Source: Kuenenia sp039794105 (GTDB lineage Bacteria > Planctomycetota > Brocadiia > Brocadiales > Brocadiaceae). From it: a DNA stretch of 64,000 nucleotides. Position 1 is the first letter of the stretch. Every line of letters starts with the position of its first letter. Where the stretch lies: positions 1 to 64,000 of the forward strand of contig NZ_JBDIWA010000012.1 of assembly GCF_039794105.1 (NCBI RefSeq), written 5' to 3'. Position numbers and translations under genes: made by a program. A model generated the notes under the pieces. It ran no database searches. It saw only the letters and a program-made list of their open reading frames with translations, and was not told the DNA's origin. Below are positions 47,692 to 56,894 of this stretch, in pieces.

Positions 47692-48518
47692 CGGGCAATT
47701 TTCTCTGGTTCGTTTCCGTAGCGTTTCTCAGCGAGATGAATAAAGAAATCGGGATCTGCCTGATGGTAAGTTTCTTCGAAATCACCGATGGTGCGAATTG
47801 TCTGGAAACCGACTTCGAACATGAGTCTGCGTGTGTAATCTTTTCGGAGGGGAAACATATTCAGGTGAAAATTGGAACCGTCGTTGAATTCATAGCGAAA
47901 CCGTGCCAGGCCTTCATCAACATATTCGGGTTCAGCTCTGACGTTTTCGCCGCAGTAATAGTATGTATGTTTGGATTTAAAGCCTTCGTCAAGAATAGCG
48001 TCATAATTCCGCTGATCGAGAACAAGAATGCCGTCATGTCGAAGGACGGCGTAAAATTCTGCGAGGGCTTTGCGCCGGTCATGCTCATTGAAGAGATGGG
48101 TAAAGGAATTTCCCAGGCAAATCACGGCGTCAAATTTGCCGTGAACATCCCGATTAAGCCAGCGCCAGTCCGCTTGCACCGTGCGGAGAATAAAGCCGTG
48201 TTCACGCCCGGTAGCAAAGGCTTTGGCAAGCATTTCAGGGCTTCCGTCAGCACTTACCACTTCAAAACCGGCTTTGAGGAGCCGGATAGAATGAAAGCCG
48301 GTACCGGTCGCAACGTCGAGGATTTTACGGGCGCCGCGGCGACGGAGTTCTTCAATAAAAAATTCTCCTTCACTGGACGCACGAGCATCCCAGTCGATCA
48401 ACTCGTCCCATTTCTCCACAAAACTGTGAACATATTCAGCCTTGTAATGATCGGTTCGCCGGATAGATTGAGGATTTTTGCCGAAATCCTGCTGGTTCTT
48501 TTTTGTATTCGTATCCAT
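47688..48518 (-). CDS. Glycine/sarcosine N-methyltransferase (GSMT)
   Basis: A 276-residue SAM-dependent methyltransferase: YVHSFVEKWDELIDWDARAS, the SAM-binding ILDVATGTGFHSIRLLKAGF, CLGNSFTHLF and LDQRNYDAILDEG. These are characteristic of glycine methyltransferases of halotolerant betaine producers, which add the first one or two methyl groups to glycine. It is the first gene of the betaine operon. A GGAGGG lies about 13 bases before the ATG, a rather long spacing. The operon's higher GC and compact overlaps suggest acquisition by horizontal transfer, though this was judged by eye. Confidence 0.9.
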   Translation of the reverse strand: MDTNTKKNQQDFGKNPQSIRRTDHYKAEYVHSFVEKWDELIDWDARASSEGEFFIEELRRRGARKILDVATGTGFHSIRLLKAGFEVVSADGSPEMLAKAFATGREHGFILRTVQADWRWLNRDVHGKFDAVICLGNSFTHLFNEHDRRKALAEFYAVLRHDGILVLDQRNYDAILDEGFKSKHTYYYCGENVRAEPEYVDEGLARFRYEFNDGSNFHLNMFPLRKDYTRRLMFEVGFQTIRTIGDFEETYHQADPDFFIHLAEKRYGNEPEKIAR

Positions 48519-48915
48519 AATTTGCAGATATCCCTCCTCTGAAGATTTTTCATACGATAAAAGATAAATATGTACGTTTTGCCGATCGGTATTTTTATGC
48601 TAACCAGCATGTAAATTTTTGTCAACCATAAAAAATGCTGTTAAAACAACCCTTTCGAGGTATCTCACATTGCCGGTTGCCTGTATCAAGCCTGAGAACG
48701 AGGACATAGCATTTTCTAAATCAGTAGTTTTTTTATTTTTTAATAAAGTATTTAATGGTGAAATCCGAAACAAAATAACAAGATGATTTTTTGAAACATT
48801 TTAGTTTTTTGAAAAAGTAGAATGCTTTTTTCCCAAGTTCCGCAGACAGGGTCAAATGTTCAATATTCAATTCTCAAATTATTGCTCATTTGAATAATTT
48901 TAATTACCTATGCAC

Positions 48916-48945
48916 TTGACGGAACTGACCTTAATTATGTAGTAT
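48916..48945 (+). promoter_or_regulatory. Possible sigma-70-type promoter for pmbA
   Basis: TTGACG at 48916-48921 and TAGTAT at 48940-48945 are separated by 18 bases. It is the best such pair in this spacer, but it lies about 175 bases upstream of the gene with palindromic repeats in between. Prediction by eye only. Confidence 0.3.
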
Positions 48946-48999
48946 GCAAACAAAGTATTTTCAGATGAAACAACATAGTCTTTGTAAACTGAGTATATT

Positions 49000-49032
49000 A
49001 ACCCTGACGGGGTTCGGAACCCTGTCAGGGTT
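49000..49032. repeat. Tandem pair of AACCCTGACGGGGTT palindromes
   Basis: Two palindromes (49000-49014 and 49018-49032) separated by three bases. They lie between the possible promoter and the pmbA start, and could pair with each other or separately. Confidence 0.75.
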
Positions 49033-49120
49033 GCTTCTTTCATTTTCAGGTAAAAATTTGCATGCAATACGGTAAAATGCACATACAATTAATTCAAAAT
49101 AACGGGGGGGTTTTATTCAA

Positions 49121-50434
49121 ATGGACAAAATTGAAGAGAAGATTCTGGAACAGGCGCTAAAGCATACTGCACACGTTGAAGTTATTTATGAAGAAGGGGA
49201 AACACGTTCGGTAAGCTTCGAAAATAATAAACTAAAATACATTAATACTAAATCCGTTCGGGGGGTCGGCCTCCGGGTAATAAAGGATGGAAGGATAGGG
49301 TTTTCCTGCACCACCGATTTCAGAAAGCCGGAAAAACTTGTGGCAAATGCGTTGGAGAGCGCAGAATTTGGACAAATTGCCGCGTTTGATTTTCCCCCGC
49401 AAAATAATTATCCGCACGTAACCGTTTTTGACAGGGACGTTATTGACTTTCCCATTGAAAAATGTGTAAGTATCGGAAAAGAGGCTATTGAAAGGGCTTT
49501 GGCGGTAGATTCCGGCTACGAATGCAGTGCGGGAATAGGGAAAGGCCACGGAAAACAGCGCCTTCTCAATTCAAAAGGCTTAGACATTACCATTGAATCC
49601 ACCTCGGTGGGCATTGGCATAGAAATCTTACATATTAAAGGACAAAGCCTGCTTTCAATCGGCGAGGGAGAGAGTTCAAAGAGACTTGCAACAGATCTCA
49701 ATAAACACGTTGATAAAGCGCTCAACGATTTAAAACTAGCAAAGAAGGAAGTAAAATTAAAAACGGGCGACTATCCTGTTGTTGTTACGGCAAAAGCCAT
49801 GGACGTCTTTCTTTCCACATTTGAAGCAGGATGTAATGGGAAATTATTGCAAAAAGGCGCTTCACCCCTCACCAACAGGCTGGGAGAGAAGATAATAGAC
49901 GCGAGAGTAAGTATTTATGATGACGCAACTATCGATCTTGCTGATATGAGCTATCCTGTGGACTCCGAAGGGGTGCCTGCACGTCGCACACCATTATTTG
50001 AAAAGGGCGTGTTGAAAAACTATATTTTCGATCTACAGACCGCAGGCATTATGAAAACGCAATCAACCGGAAATGGCAACCGCGGGTTTTCTTCCCAACC
50101 GTCTCCCGGATACTCCAACATCCTCGTTGAAACGGGTGATATGCCGTTTGACTCAATGGTGAAAGATATTAAATGCGGCATTCTGGTTGACCAGGTGCTT
50201 GGCGGAGGACAAAGCAATGTGCTGGCAGGTGAATTTTCCGTAAACATAGATCTCGGATACCTTATCGAAAACGGAGAAATTATTGGCAGGGTAAAGGATT
50301 GCATGATTGCAGGGAACGTTTTTGATTTATTTAACAATATCGTTGCGATTGGCGATAGGGCGGAATGGCATGGGTCTACAAAAGTACCGCCATTTTATTT
50401 TAAGTCAGTAAATGTGGCGGGAAATGCGGATTGA
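49121..50434 (+). CDS. pmbA: TldD/PmbA-family protein (TldE-like)
   Basis: A 437-residue protein of the TldD/PmbA family. It has YEEGETRSVSFENNKLKYI at the N-terminus, SVRGVGLRVIKDGRIGFS, VVVTAKAMDVFLSTF and DLQTAGIMKTQSTGNG near the C-terminus, ending with the conserved IAIGDRAEWHGSTKVPPF. The HExxH metalloprotease motif of TldD is absent, so this is the TldE/PmbA partner. In E. coli TldD/TldE forms a heterodimeric protease that processes small peptides such as microcin B17 and degrades CcdA. No tldD gene is adjacent, so its partner must lie elsewhere. A GGGGGG run 12 bases upstream may serve as RBS. Confidence 0.92.
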   Translation: MDKIEEKILEQALKHTAHVEVIYEEGETRSVSFENNKLKYINTKSVRGVGLRVIKDGRIGFSCTTDFRKPEKLVANALESAEFGQIAAFDFPPQNNYPHVTVFDRDVIDFPIEKCVSIGKEAIERALAVDSGYECSAGIGKGHGKQRLLNSKGLDITIESTSVGIGIEILHIKGQSLLSIGEGESSKRLATDLNKHVDKALNDLKLAKKEVKLKTGDYPVVVTAKAMDVFLSTFEAGCNGKLLQKGASPLTNRLGEKIIDARVSIYDDATIDLADMSYPVDSEGVPARRTPLFEKGVLKNYIFDLQTAGIMKTQSTGNGNRGFSSQPSPGYSNILVETGDMPFDSMVKDIKCGILVDQVLGGGQSNVLAGEFSVNIDLGYLIENGEIIGRVKDCMIAGNVFDLFNNIVAIGDRAEWHGSTKVPPFYFKSVNVAGNAD

Positions 50435-50879
50435 ACTCCTGCTGCATAATCGATTGGCTCAATAGTACATTATCAGTAATTTTTTTGCATTTTGTGGCAA
50501 AATAATTAATGGTAAAATCTGAAGCACGAAATCAGAAACAAATTCTACTTACAAAATGATTTGAAATTCTAAACAAGTGCATCTTTCGTATCTCGCGTTT
50601 CATGTTTCATATTGTTGCCTGCCTGTGCGTGACCACACGCAGAGGGATGTTTTGGATTTGTTTTGTAATTTTATGCTTTGTTATTCGAATTTGTTTCGTG
50701 TTTCGTACTTCGAATTTCTTATTTCCTGCTTGTTTGGTTCCGGCTATGCCAGCTTATGCTTAACTTGTTAGCATCTTTGCGTCAATGCCTCTTTTCCGGA
50801 AAACACCGTAGTTCTCCCCTTTAAAAATTTATTGCTTAATCTGAATTTCTATTGTATGTTAATTTGTTTCTACTTTTGA
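50435..50879. other. Spacer with composite repeats upstream of the PA14/GT-C gene
   Basis: Holds AAAATAATTAATGGTAAAAT, GAAGCACGAAATCAGAAAC, TTCGTAT-CTCGCGT-TTCATGT-TTCATAT, later TTCGTGT-TTCGTAC-TTCGAAT heptads and an inverted CGGCTATGCCAGCTTATG block. All belong to the composite repeat family. No gene is called. Confidence 0.7.
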
Positions 50880-53771
50880 TTGAATAGTAAATTAAGTAAT
50901 TATCATTCTTCACTACACGACCTTATGATACTTGCCATTACCTTTATAATTGTCTCCGTCATAACGGGTTTTCTGGTTACCTACTTTCTGGCAGCAAAAT
51001 ATTCCCTTTTTGAAAGGGGCGCCTATGGAATTGCCATAGGGTTAGGTTTGCAAACATGGCTCGTCTATCTATTCTCTTTAATCTGGAAGCTGCAATTTAT
51101 ATGTATCTATTTTTCCATAGCACTATCATTGTTATTTTGCATCTTATTTTTCATAATAAACCGTAGCGATATAAAACGAAAAATACTCTATGAAGCAACG
51201 GACATTAAAAAAGATTTTCTGCTGAATAAAACGTCATATTTTGCACATATTGCCGTTTTTGCCTTTTTTGCCGTGATCTTCTGCCGTCTGTTTTATCGCA
51301 CCATTATATGGAAAGAAACCGGCATATATGTAGGTTTATCTAACAATTACGGCGACCTGCCTTTACACCTTGCGTACATTACCTCCTTTGCGTGGGGAGA
51401 GAACGTTCCGCCTCTCGACCCCGCTTTTGCAGGCAAAAAACTAACCTATCCCATTTTGTCCGATTTCTTATCGGCTATTTTCCTTAAATCGGGCTTAAAT
51501 TTCAGAGATATATTGTTTATACCCGGTTTTCTATTAACCGTTTCCTTTTACGGCATTCTTTACTATTTTACCTATCGCATAACGAAAAAAAGGCTTGCCG
51601 CAACCCTTTCCGCCTTTATTTTCTTTTTATCCGGAGGATTTGGTTTCTACTATTTCTTTCAGGACATTGCGAACACGTCCGGTAGTCTCTGGAAATTTCT
51701 TGCCGATTTACCACAAAATTACACAAAAATCCCCCCATTAAATTATCACTGGATTACCCCGTTAACCTGTCTCAATGTGCCGCAGCGGTCTTTCCTTTTC
51801 GGATTTCCATTTACTATGCTCATTTTTTTATTCCTCTACACCGGCATACAAAAGAAGCACTGGAAAGAGTTCTTATTTGCAGGCGTCGTTGCCGGGGCAT
51901 TGCCCTTTTTCCATACCCATAGTTTTCTGGCAATGTTGATGGTAACGATACCATTAGGAATAATTTACTGGGACTGGCGAAAATGGTTTTTATTCTTTTT
52001 TCCGGCCTTTATACTCTCACTACCGCAGGTATGGTATTTTTCCAGTCATGTCGACAGTGAACGTTTCTTTAAATTTCAATTCGGATGGATGGCAGGGGAT
52101 GAAAATTTATTATGGTTCTGGATCAAAAACACGAGCCTGTTCTGGTTTTTTGTAATCGGCGGGGGCATCCTCTTCTTTTTAAAACAAAACACTACTGCAT
52201 TAAGCCGTTTAAAATATTTTCCGCTCACATTTCTGATACTTTTTTTAATACCAAACATCCTCCTCTTTGCCCCGTGGGCATGGGACAATATAAAAATACT
52301 TATTTACTGGCACCTTGGCGTTACCCCGTTGGCGGCGCTCGCATTGACGTATCTCTATGAAAACAAACGTTTGAAGATCCTTTCAAAAACCATTTTTTTC
52401 CTTTCGGTGTTTTCCCTCATCGCCGCCGGTTTCATCGATGTTTTTAAATTTGCCATAGTCCCTATAAATGGCTGGAAGGAATTCAGCACGGAAGAAATAG
52501 AACTTGCCAAACAGATTGTCAATGAAACTCCTGCCGACGCAATTTTTCTCAACGCAACGGTGCATAACCACCCGGTATTTTTAACAGGACGAAAGGCCCT
52601 TATGGGGTTTCCGGGCCATGTTTGGAGTCATGGACACAGCGGTGGCAGGGAACGGGAAGTCGATATTAATGCAATGTTGAGGGGAAAGCCCAATGCCATT
52701 TCACTTATTAACAAATACAAAACCGATTACGCGATTATTGGTCCCCATGAAAAAAGAAAATATGCAAACAGGGATTTTTTCAAAAAGAATTATACCTGTA
52801 TTATCAGTACACGAAGCTATCAGGTATTTGATCTTAACAAGAAAATCACCCCGGATCTTACTTCTGATATAGCAGCCAAAAAAAACGGTTTGTCGGTGCG
52901 ATATTATGACAACGAAGATTGGAGAGGCGCCCCTGTTTTTGAAGAAATTACTGCCGATATCAATTTCAACTGGGCAAATGATGATGATAAATTTGTGCCA
53001 AGTCCATTCAGCATTGTATATGAGGGATACATTATCATTAAGAATACCGGCCAATATACCTTTACATTGGCATCGGACGACGGTTCATGGCTTTATATAA
53101 ACGAAGATCTCCTTATTGACAATGGCGGAGCCCATAGGGTACAGTCAAAATCCGAAACTATTACACTGAAAAAAGGCGCCCACAAAATGGTCATAAAATA
53201 CTTTGATAAAGGAGGCGGGGCGGTTTTAAAACTTACATGGAAACCTCTCTCCAGGGGGAGGGAATCAGTTATTCCTGCACGGGCTTTGCTTCCCAAAAAG
53301 CCGTTGAACACCCTAAAAAACCGGCAAAATGGGCTGTCTGTTAAATACTATGACACTATAGAGTGGCTAGACGAACCCATTTACGAAGACATTGACGCTG
53401 AAATTGAATTTGATTGGACAAGTAATAATACAAAGTTTTTTAACAGTCCCTTTAGTATTATCTGGGAAGGGTTTATCAATATCGATACTGCTGATACTTA
53501 TACATTTGTATTATCATCAGATGACGGCTCATGGCTTTACATTAACGATGCATTGATAATTGACAACGGCGGTTCCCATATGGTAAAGGAAAAATCCGGT
53601 GCTGTTTTTCTCGAAAAAGGCAAACACAAAATTAAGATTAAGTATTTCGATGAAAAAGGCGGAGCGGTGTTCAGATTATTGTGGAAGAATTCTGACGGCA
53701 GTGTGGTAAAAATACCTGTTGAAAGATTTTCAGTTCATGAAAATGAATCATCCGAAGCGAACGAAATGTAG
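50880..53771 (+). CDS. GT-C-like polytopic membrane protein with two PA14 domains
   Basis: A 963-residue protein. About 11-13 hydrophobic helices in residues 15-525 resemble a GT-C glycosyltransferase, with a luminal loop containing NNYGDLPLHLAYI where catalytic acidic residues usually lie. A soluble region (530-660) precedes two PA14 domains at 668-803 and 816-950, each with SPFSI..EG, YTF.L.SDDGSWLYIN and IIDNGG motifs. The first codon is TTG at 50880, without a clear RBS; an ATG at residue 16 is an alternative. PA14 domains bind carbohydrate in glycosidases, toxins and adhesins. A role in glycosylation of surface polymers or an S-layer is inferred from the fold and from the neighbouring genes. 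Confidence 0.8.
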   Translation: MNSKLSNYHSSLHDLMILAITFIIVSVITGFLVTYFLAAKYSLFERGAYGIAIGLGLQTWLVYLFSLIWKLQFICIYFSIALSLLFCILFFIINRSDIKRKILYEATDIKKDFLLNKTSYFAHIAVFAFFAVIFCRLFYRTIIWKETGIYVGLSNNYGDLPLHLAYITSFAWGENVPPLDPAFAGKKLTYPILSDFLSAIFLKSGLNFRDILFIPGFLLTVSFYGILYYFTYRITKKRLAATLSAFIFFLSGGFGFYYFFQDIANTSGSLWKFLADLPQNYTKIPPLNYHWITPLTCLNVPQRSFLFGFPFTMLIFLFLYTGIQKKHWKEFLFAGVVAGALPFFHTHSFLAMLMVTIPLGIIYWDWRKWFLFFFPAFILSLPQVWYFSSHVDSERFFKFQFGWMAGDENLLWFWIKNTSLFWFFVIGGGILFFLKQNTTALSRLKYFPLTFLILFLIPNILLFAPWAWDNIKILIYWHLGVTPLAALALTYLYENKRLKILSKTIFFLSVFSLIAAGFIDVFKFAIVPINGWKEFSTEEIELAKQIVNETPADAIFLNATVHNHPVFLTGRKALMGFPGHVWSHGHSGGREREVDINAMLRGKPNAISLINKYKTDYAIIGPHEKRKYANRDFFKKNYTCIISTRSYQVFDLNKKITPDLTSDIAAKKNGLSVRYYDNEDWRGAPVFEEITADINFNWANDDDKFVPSPFSIVYEGYIIIKNTGQYTFTLASDDGSWLYINEDLLIDNGGAHRVQSKSETITLKKGAHKMVIKYFDKGGGAVLKLTWKPLSRGRESVIPARALLPKKPLNTLKNRQNGLSVKYYDTIEWLDEPIYEDIDAEIEFDWTSNNTKFFNSPFSIIWEGFINIDTADTYTFVLSSDDGSWLYINDALIIDNGGSHMVKEKSGAVFLEKGKHKIKIKYFDEKGGAVFRLLWKNSDGSVVKIPVERFSVHENESSEANEM

Positions 53772-53904
53772 CGGTTTTTTATGAATTAGCTGATGGCTCA
53801 TGACAATCAGCTATCAGCTATCGTTTTAAATCTGTGAAATCTGTGGTTCCCTTAAGCTCCCTGGGATTTAGGAGATCGTTTCTTTAAATTACTATAAAAC
53901 ATCC

Positions 53905-55899
53905 ATGAAAAAACAAACTATACCATTAATCATTGCTTTTTTTGTGCCTGTCTTTATCGCATCACTCTTTCGTTTTTGGGATTTGGATATTCGTCCGCTA
54001 CATTCCGACGAAGGAGTGAATAGTTTTTTCCTGCGGAATCTGTTTGAGAGGAATCAATATCGTTACGACCCCGCAAACTATCATGGCCCTTTCCTCTACT
54101 ATATTGGGCTGATCCCTTTTTATGTATTAGGCCAAACAGATTTCTCGTTCCGGCTTATGCCGGTTTTATTTGGGATTATGGTTGTGGCCTCACTTTATCC
54201 TTTACGAAAAAGAATGGGGAACATTGGCCTGCTCACTGCCGGGTTACTCATTGCCATCTCTCCCTCTAATTCTTTTTTCTCGAGAGATACTATCCACGAA
54301 ACGTATTTTATATTTTTTACGCTGACAACTGTTGTCTCTTTTTTTCTCTATTCGGAAACAGGAAAATCCAGATATATCTATTTCGCCGCATCATGCATCG
54401 CTTTTATCGTTACAATAAAAGAAACCTACATAATAACATTTACCGTATTTATCATATCATTAATCTGTGCATATGGTTGTGAAGCATTACTTTTTCCCCC
54501 CCGTAAGGGAATCAAGTGTATAAAACAAATTTTTAGCGTTTTTGGGAATACCTGCAGGCAAAAATGGCACGTAATCAGCATCAGCATCGGCCTGTTTCTG
54601 CTCATTAATTTTTTATTTTATTCATCGTTTTTCACTTACTATGACGGCGTAAAAGGCATTTTAACTACGTTAAAGATATGGACAAAAACCGGCACTCATT
54701 CGGCAGGAGGCCACGCAAAACCCTTCTTTTATTATTTTAAATTACTCTATAAATTTGAGCTTCCCATGCTGGTTATGGGAATTGCCGGGGTGTACTATTC
54801 ATTCAGGTACAGAAACAGATTCGCCATTTTTACCTCCGTATGGGCGGTATTTATCTATGTCATTTACTCATGCATACCATACAAAACTCCCTGGTTGATC
54901 ATAAATCTTACCCTTCCGATTGCAATCTTAGCCGGCATTTTTATAAACGGATTATTTAAAATTATCACACGCAAATGGCATTACGCAATTTTCTTTGCAA
55001 TATACACCGGTGTTTTTTGCTTCTTCTGCTATCAATCTATCATGTTAAACTTTGTAAATTATGATGATGAGCGATATGAGCTTGTGTATGTTCAGACAAA
55101 AAGAGATGTTTATAATTTAATAGACCGGTTAGAAACGCTTTCAGGCATATGCGGGAAGGACATGGTGATAAACATCGTTTCAAAGGATTACTGGCCGCTA
55201 CCCTGGTATCTCCGGGAGTACAAACACGCAAATTTCTGGGGGAAAGTGATAGATAATCCCAATGCACCCGTTATTTTAGCGGATAAAAAGGGAGATAATG
55301 ATTTAAAGGGAAAACTAAAGGGAAATTACAAAAACGAACGGTTTGTTTTGCGTCCGGGCGTATGGATCACCGCATATATACAACAAGGATTATATGATAG
55401 TGCCTTTGCTCATGAAACCGGGAGAGAAACGTTTACGCGATTGCCTTTGAATGTCTCCGCAGAGGAGCTTGATCCGGGATTAAAGGCTCAGTACTACTAT
55501 AACATTGAATGCATTGGAAAACCTTTTTCCTCGTCCATTGAAAAAGGCTCTATTTCTTTCACGTATAATGATGAGACCAAAAAACCTTACCGGTCTCCTT
55601 TTGGAATAGCATGGGAAGGCTATCTGCATATTCAAAAAAGCGGGGTTTATCAATTTGCCACAAGGTCAGACGACGGGTCTTTTGTCTACCTTGATGAAAA
55701 CCTTGTGGTAGATAATGGAGAGCCGCATGCCGTGCGGTATATTTCGGGAACGATGTTCCTCGAAGAAGGGTATCATGCTATACGGATTCAATATTTTGAT
55801 ATTGGAGGCGGGGCCATTATGGCGTTATTATGGAAACCGCCTGGCGGGCAAGAAACGTTGATTCCCGGCGATATATTTTTTCACAAAAAACCGGATTAG
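53905..55899 (+). CDS. Agl23-like GT-C membrane protein (TIGR03663 type) with C-terminal PA14 domain
   Basis: A 664-residue protein. About 11 helices span residues 5-385, with the family motif RPLHSDEGVNSFFLRN and YDPANYHGPFLYYI in the first luminal loop; the DEG acidic pair is where GT-C enzymes have their catalytic Asp/Glu. It is close to TIGR03663 proteins, called flippase activity-associated protein Agl23. A PA14 domain (about 525-664) with SPFGIAWEGYL, RSDDGSFVYLDENLVVDNG and YFDIGGGA follows. This fusion is unusual; PA14 here is related to both copies in the preceding gene, which is 130 bases upstream. Together they suggest a lipid-linked glycan pathway. No strong RBS. Confidence 0.85.
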   Translation: MKKQTIPLIIAFFVPVFIASLFRFWDLDIRPLHSDEGVNSFFLRNLFERNQYRYDPANYHGPFLYYIGLIPFYVLGQTDFSFRLMPVLFGIMVVASLYPLRKRMGNIGLLTAGLLIAISPSNSFFSRDTIHETYFIFFTLTTVVSFFLYSETGKSRYIYFAASCIAFIVTIKETYIITFTVFIISLICAYGCEALLFPPRKGIKCIKQIFSVFGNTCRQKWHVISISIGLFLLINFLFYSSFFTYYDGVKGILTTLKIWTKTGTHSAGGHAKPFFYYFKLLYKFELPMLVMGIAGVYYSFRYRNRFAIFTSVWAVFIYVIYSCIPYKTPWLIINLTLPIAILAGIFINGLFKIITRKWHYAIFFAIYTGVFCFFCYQSIMLNFVNYDDERYELVYVQTKRDVYNLIDRLETLSGICGKDMVINIVSKDYWPLPWYLREYKHANFWGKVIDNPNAPVILADKKGDNDLKGKLKGNYKNERFVLRPGVWITAYIQQGLYDSAFAHETGRETFTRLPLNVSAEELDPGLKAQYYYNIECIGKPFSSSIEKGSISFTYNDETKKPYRSPFGIAWEGYLHIQKSGVYQFATRSDDGSFVYLDENLVVDNGEPHAVRYISGTMFLEEGYHAIRIQYFDIGGGAIMALLWKPPGGQETLIPGDIFFHKKPD

Positions 55900-55900
55900 C

Positions 55901-55969
55901 AGGGGCGAAGCATTTGCCCGTTTGGGCGTGAACGCATTTATGACAATATACAACAAATGCTTCGCCCCT
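55901..55969. repeat. MITE-like inverted repeat, GTAGGGGCGAAGC ends, copy 3
   Basis: A 69-base element, AGGGGCGAAGCATTTG at left and CAAATGCTTCGCCCCT at right, starting two bases after the stop codon of the Agl23-like gene. It is followed by a degenerate GGAATTTTTCAAAAATCCAA block. It separates two convergent genes and may have a terminator role. Confidence 0.85.
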
Positions 55970-56014
55970 ACATTGCAATTATTGGAATTTTTCAAAAATC
56001 CAAAGTATTACGGA

Positions 56015-56758
56015 CTAGCCGTAATAGCCTTTCAAATCATTTATTTTTATCATTATAATATCCTTCAGCATTTGCAGTGAATGCCTTACAGGACTTACCT
56101 TGCTTAGCGTGGAATTTCGCCATTTGATCGGTATTTCTTTCATCTTAAAATGAAATTTATTGGAAAGATAGAGCGCCTCAACGTCAAATGCAAACCCCGC
56201 TATTCTGCACTTTTCAAAGACCTTTCTCACGGCGTCTCTTTTAAATCCCTTAAATCCGCATTGCGTATCTATCACCCCGCCCATTAATAGCCACCGGATA
56301 ATGCAATTAAAGATTTTGCCCATCTTTTCCCTGTACCATGGCTGATGTATTATTATATCCGCCCCAAAAATGCTTCTCGACCCGATAATCACATCATAGC
56401 CTTTTGTTTTAAGGTAGGGTAAACATTTATCAATCTCTTCTATTGGCGTAGAGAGATCGGCATCGGTAAAAAAAACATACTCGCCATTTGCCGCCAGCAT
56501 ACCCCTTTTCACGGAATAACCCTTGCCCTTGTTTTTCTTATTTTTCAACAGGATTATGCCGCTCTTGTTTGCATGTGAAAATTCGTTTATCTTTTTTATG
56601 GTATTATCCACAGAACCATCATCCACCACAATAACTTCAGAAAGATACTCCTGTTTCGAAAGGAAGGCACAAACACTTTCCAGGGTAGGTAAAATTCTTT
56701 CCTCTTCATTATATGCGGGGATTATTATCGACAGGAAGCATTCTTTCATTATAACCAT
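56015..56758 (-). CDS. Dolichyl-phosphate glucosyltransferase-like GT2
   Basis: A 247-residue family 2 glycosyltransferase. It has SIIIPAYNEEERILPTLES, VIVVDDGSVDNT, KNKGKGYSVKRGMLAANG, FTDADLSTPIEEI (DAD metal site), DVIIGSRS and QCGFKGFKRDAV. The pattern is that of dolichyl- or polyprenyl-phosphate beta-glucosyltransferases (DPG synthase type), which load sugars on a lipid carrier used by GT-C enzymes. That fits the two GT-C genes next door, though it is convergent with them. The start may be the ATG at 56758 or the one three codons later; neither has a clear RBS. Confidence 0.9.
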   Translation of the reverse strand: MVIMKECFLSIIIPAYNEEERILPTLESVCAFLSKQEYLSEVIVVDDGSVDNTIKKINEFSHANKSGIILLKNKKNKGKGYSVKRGMLAANGEYVFFTDADLSTPIEEIDKCLPYLKTKGYDVIIGSRSIFGADIIIHQPWYREKMGKIFNCIIRWLLMGGVIDTQCGFKGFKRDAVRKVFEKCRIAGFAFDVEALYLSNKFHFKMKEIPIKWRNSTLSKVSPVRHSLQMLKDIIMIKINDLKGYYG

Positions 56759-56802
56759 TCACAGAAAGGGTTAAGGGACCTGGAATTTTTTATTATACCG
56801 TA

Positions 56803-56868
56803 GCAGTTGGCAGTCAGCAGTCGGCAAAATTGCAGATTGTGGACTGTGGACTGGGGACTGGGGGTTGT
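56803..56868. repeat. Heptad array, CARTCNN family, with right flank
   Basis: CAGTTGG, CAGTCAG, CAGTCGG, CAAAATTG then inverted ATTGTGG, ACTGTGG, ACTGGGG, ACTGGGG. It is followed at 56876-56893 by ACAACTTATTGAGAAGTTAC, the palindromic flank also present near arrays at 19488 and 44706, and near 62594. Confidence 0.85.
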
Positions 56869-56894
56869 TTATCACAACTTATTGAGAAGTTACT

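Larger units (their letters stand above)
48519..49120. other. Divergent spacer between betaine operon and pmbA
   Basis: A 0.6-kb region. It holds a degenerate TTTTGAAACATTTTAGTTTT block near 48798, a possible promoter at 48916-48945 reading right, and paired palindromes at 49000-49032. Nothing resembling a gene was found. An osmotically controlled promoter for the betaine operon could be here but was not identified. Confidence 0.55.
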
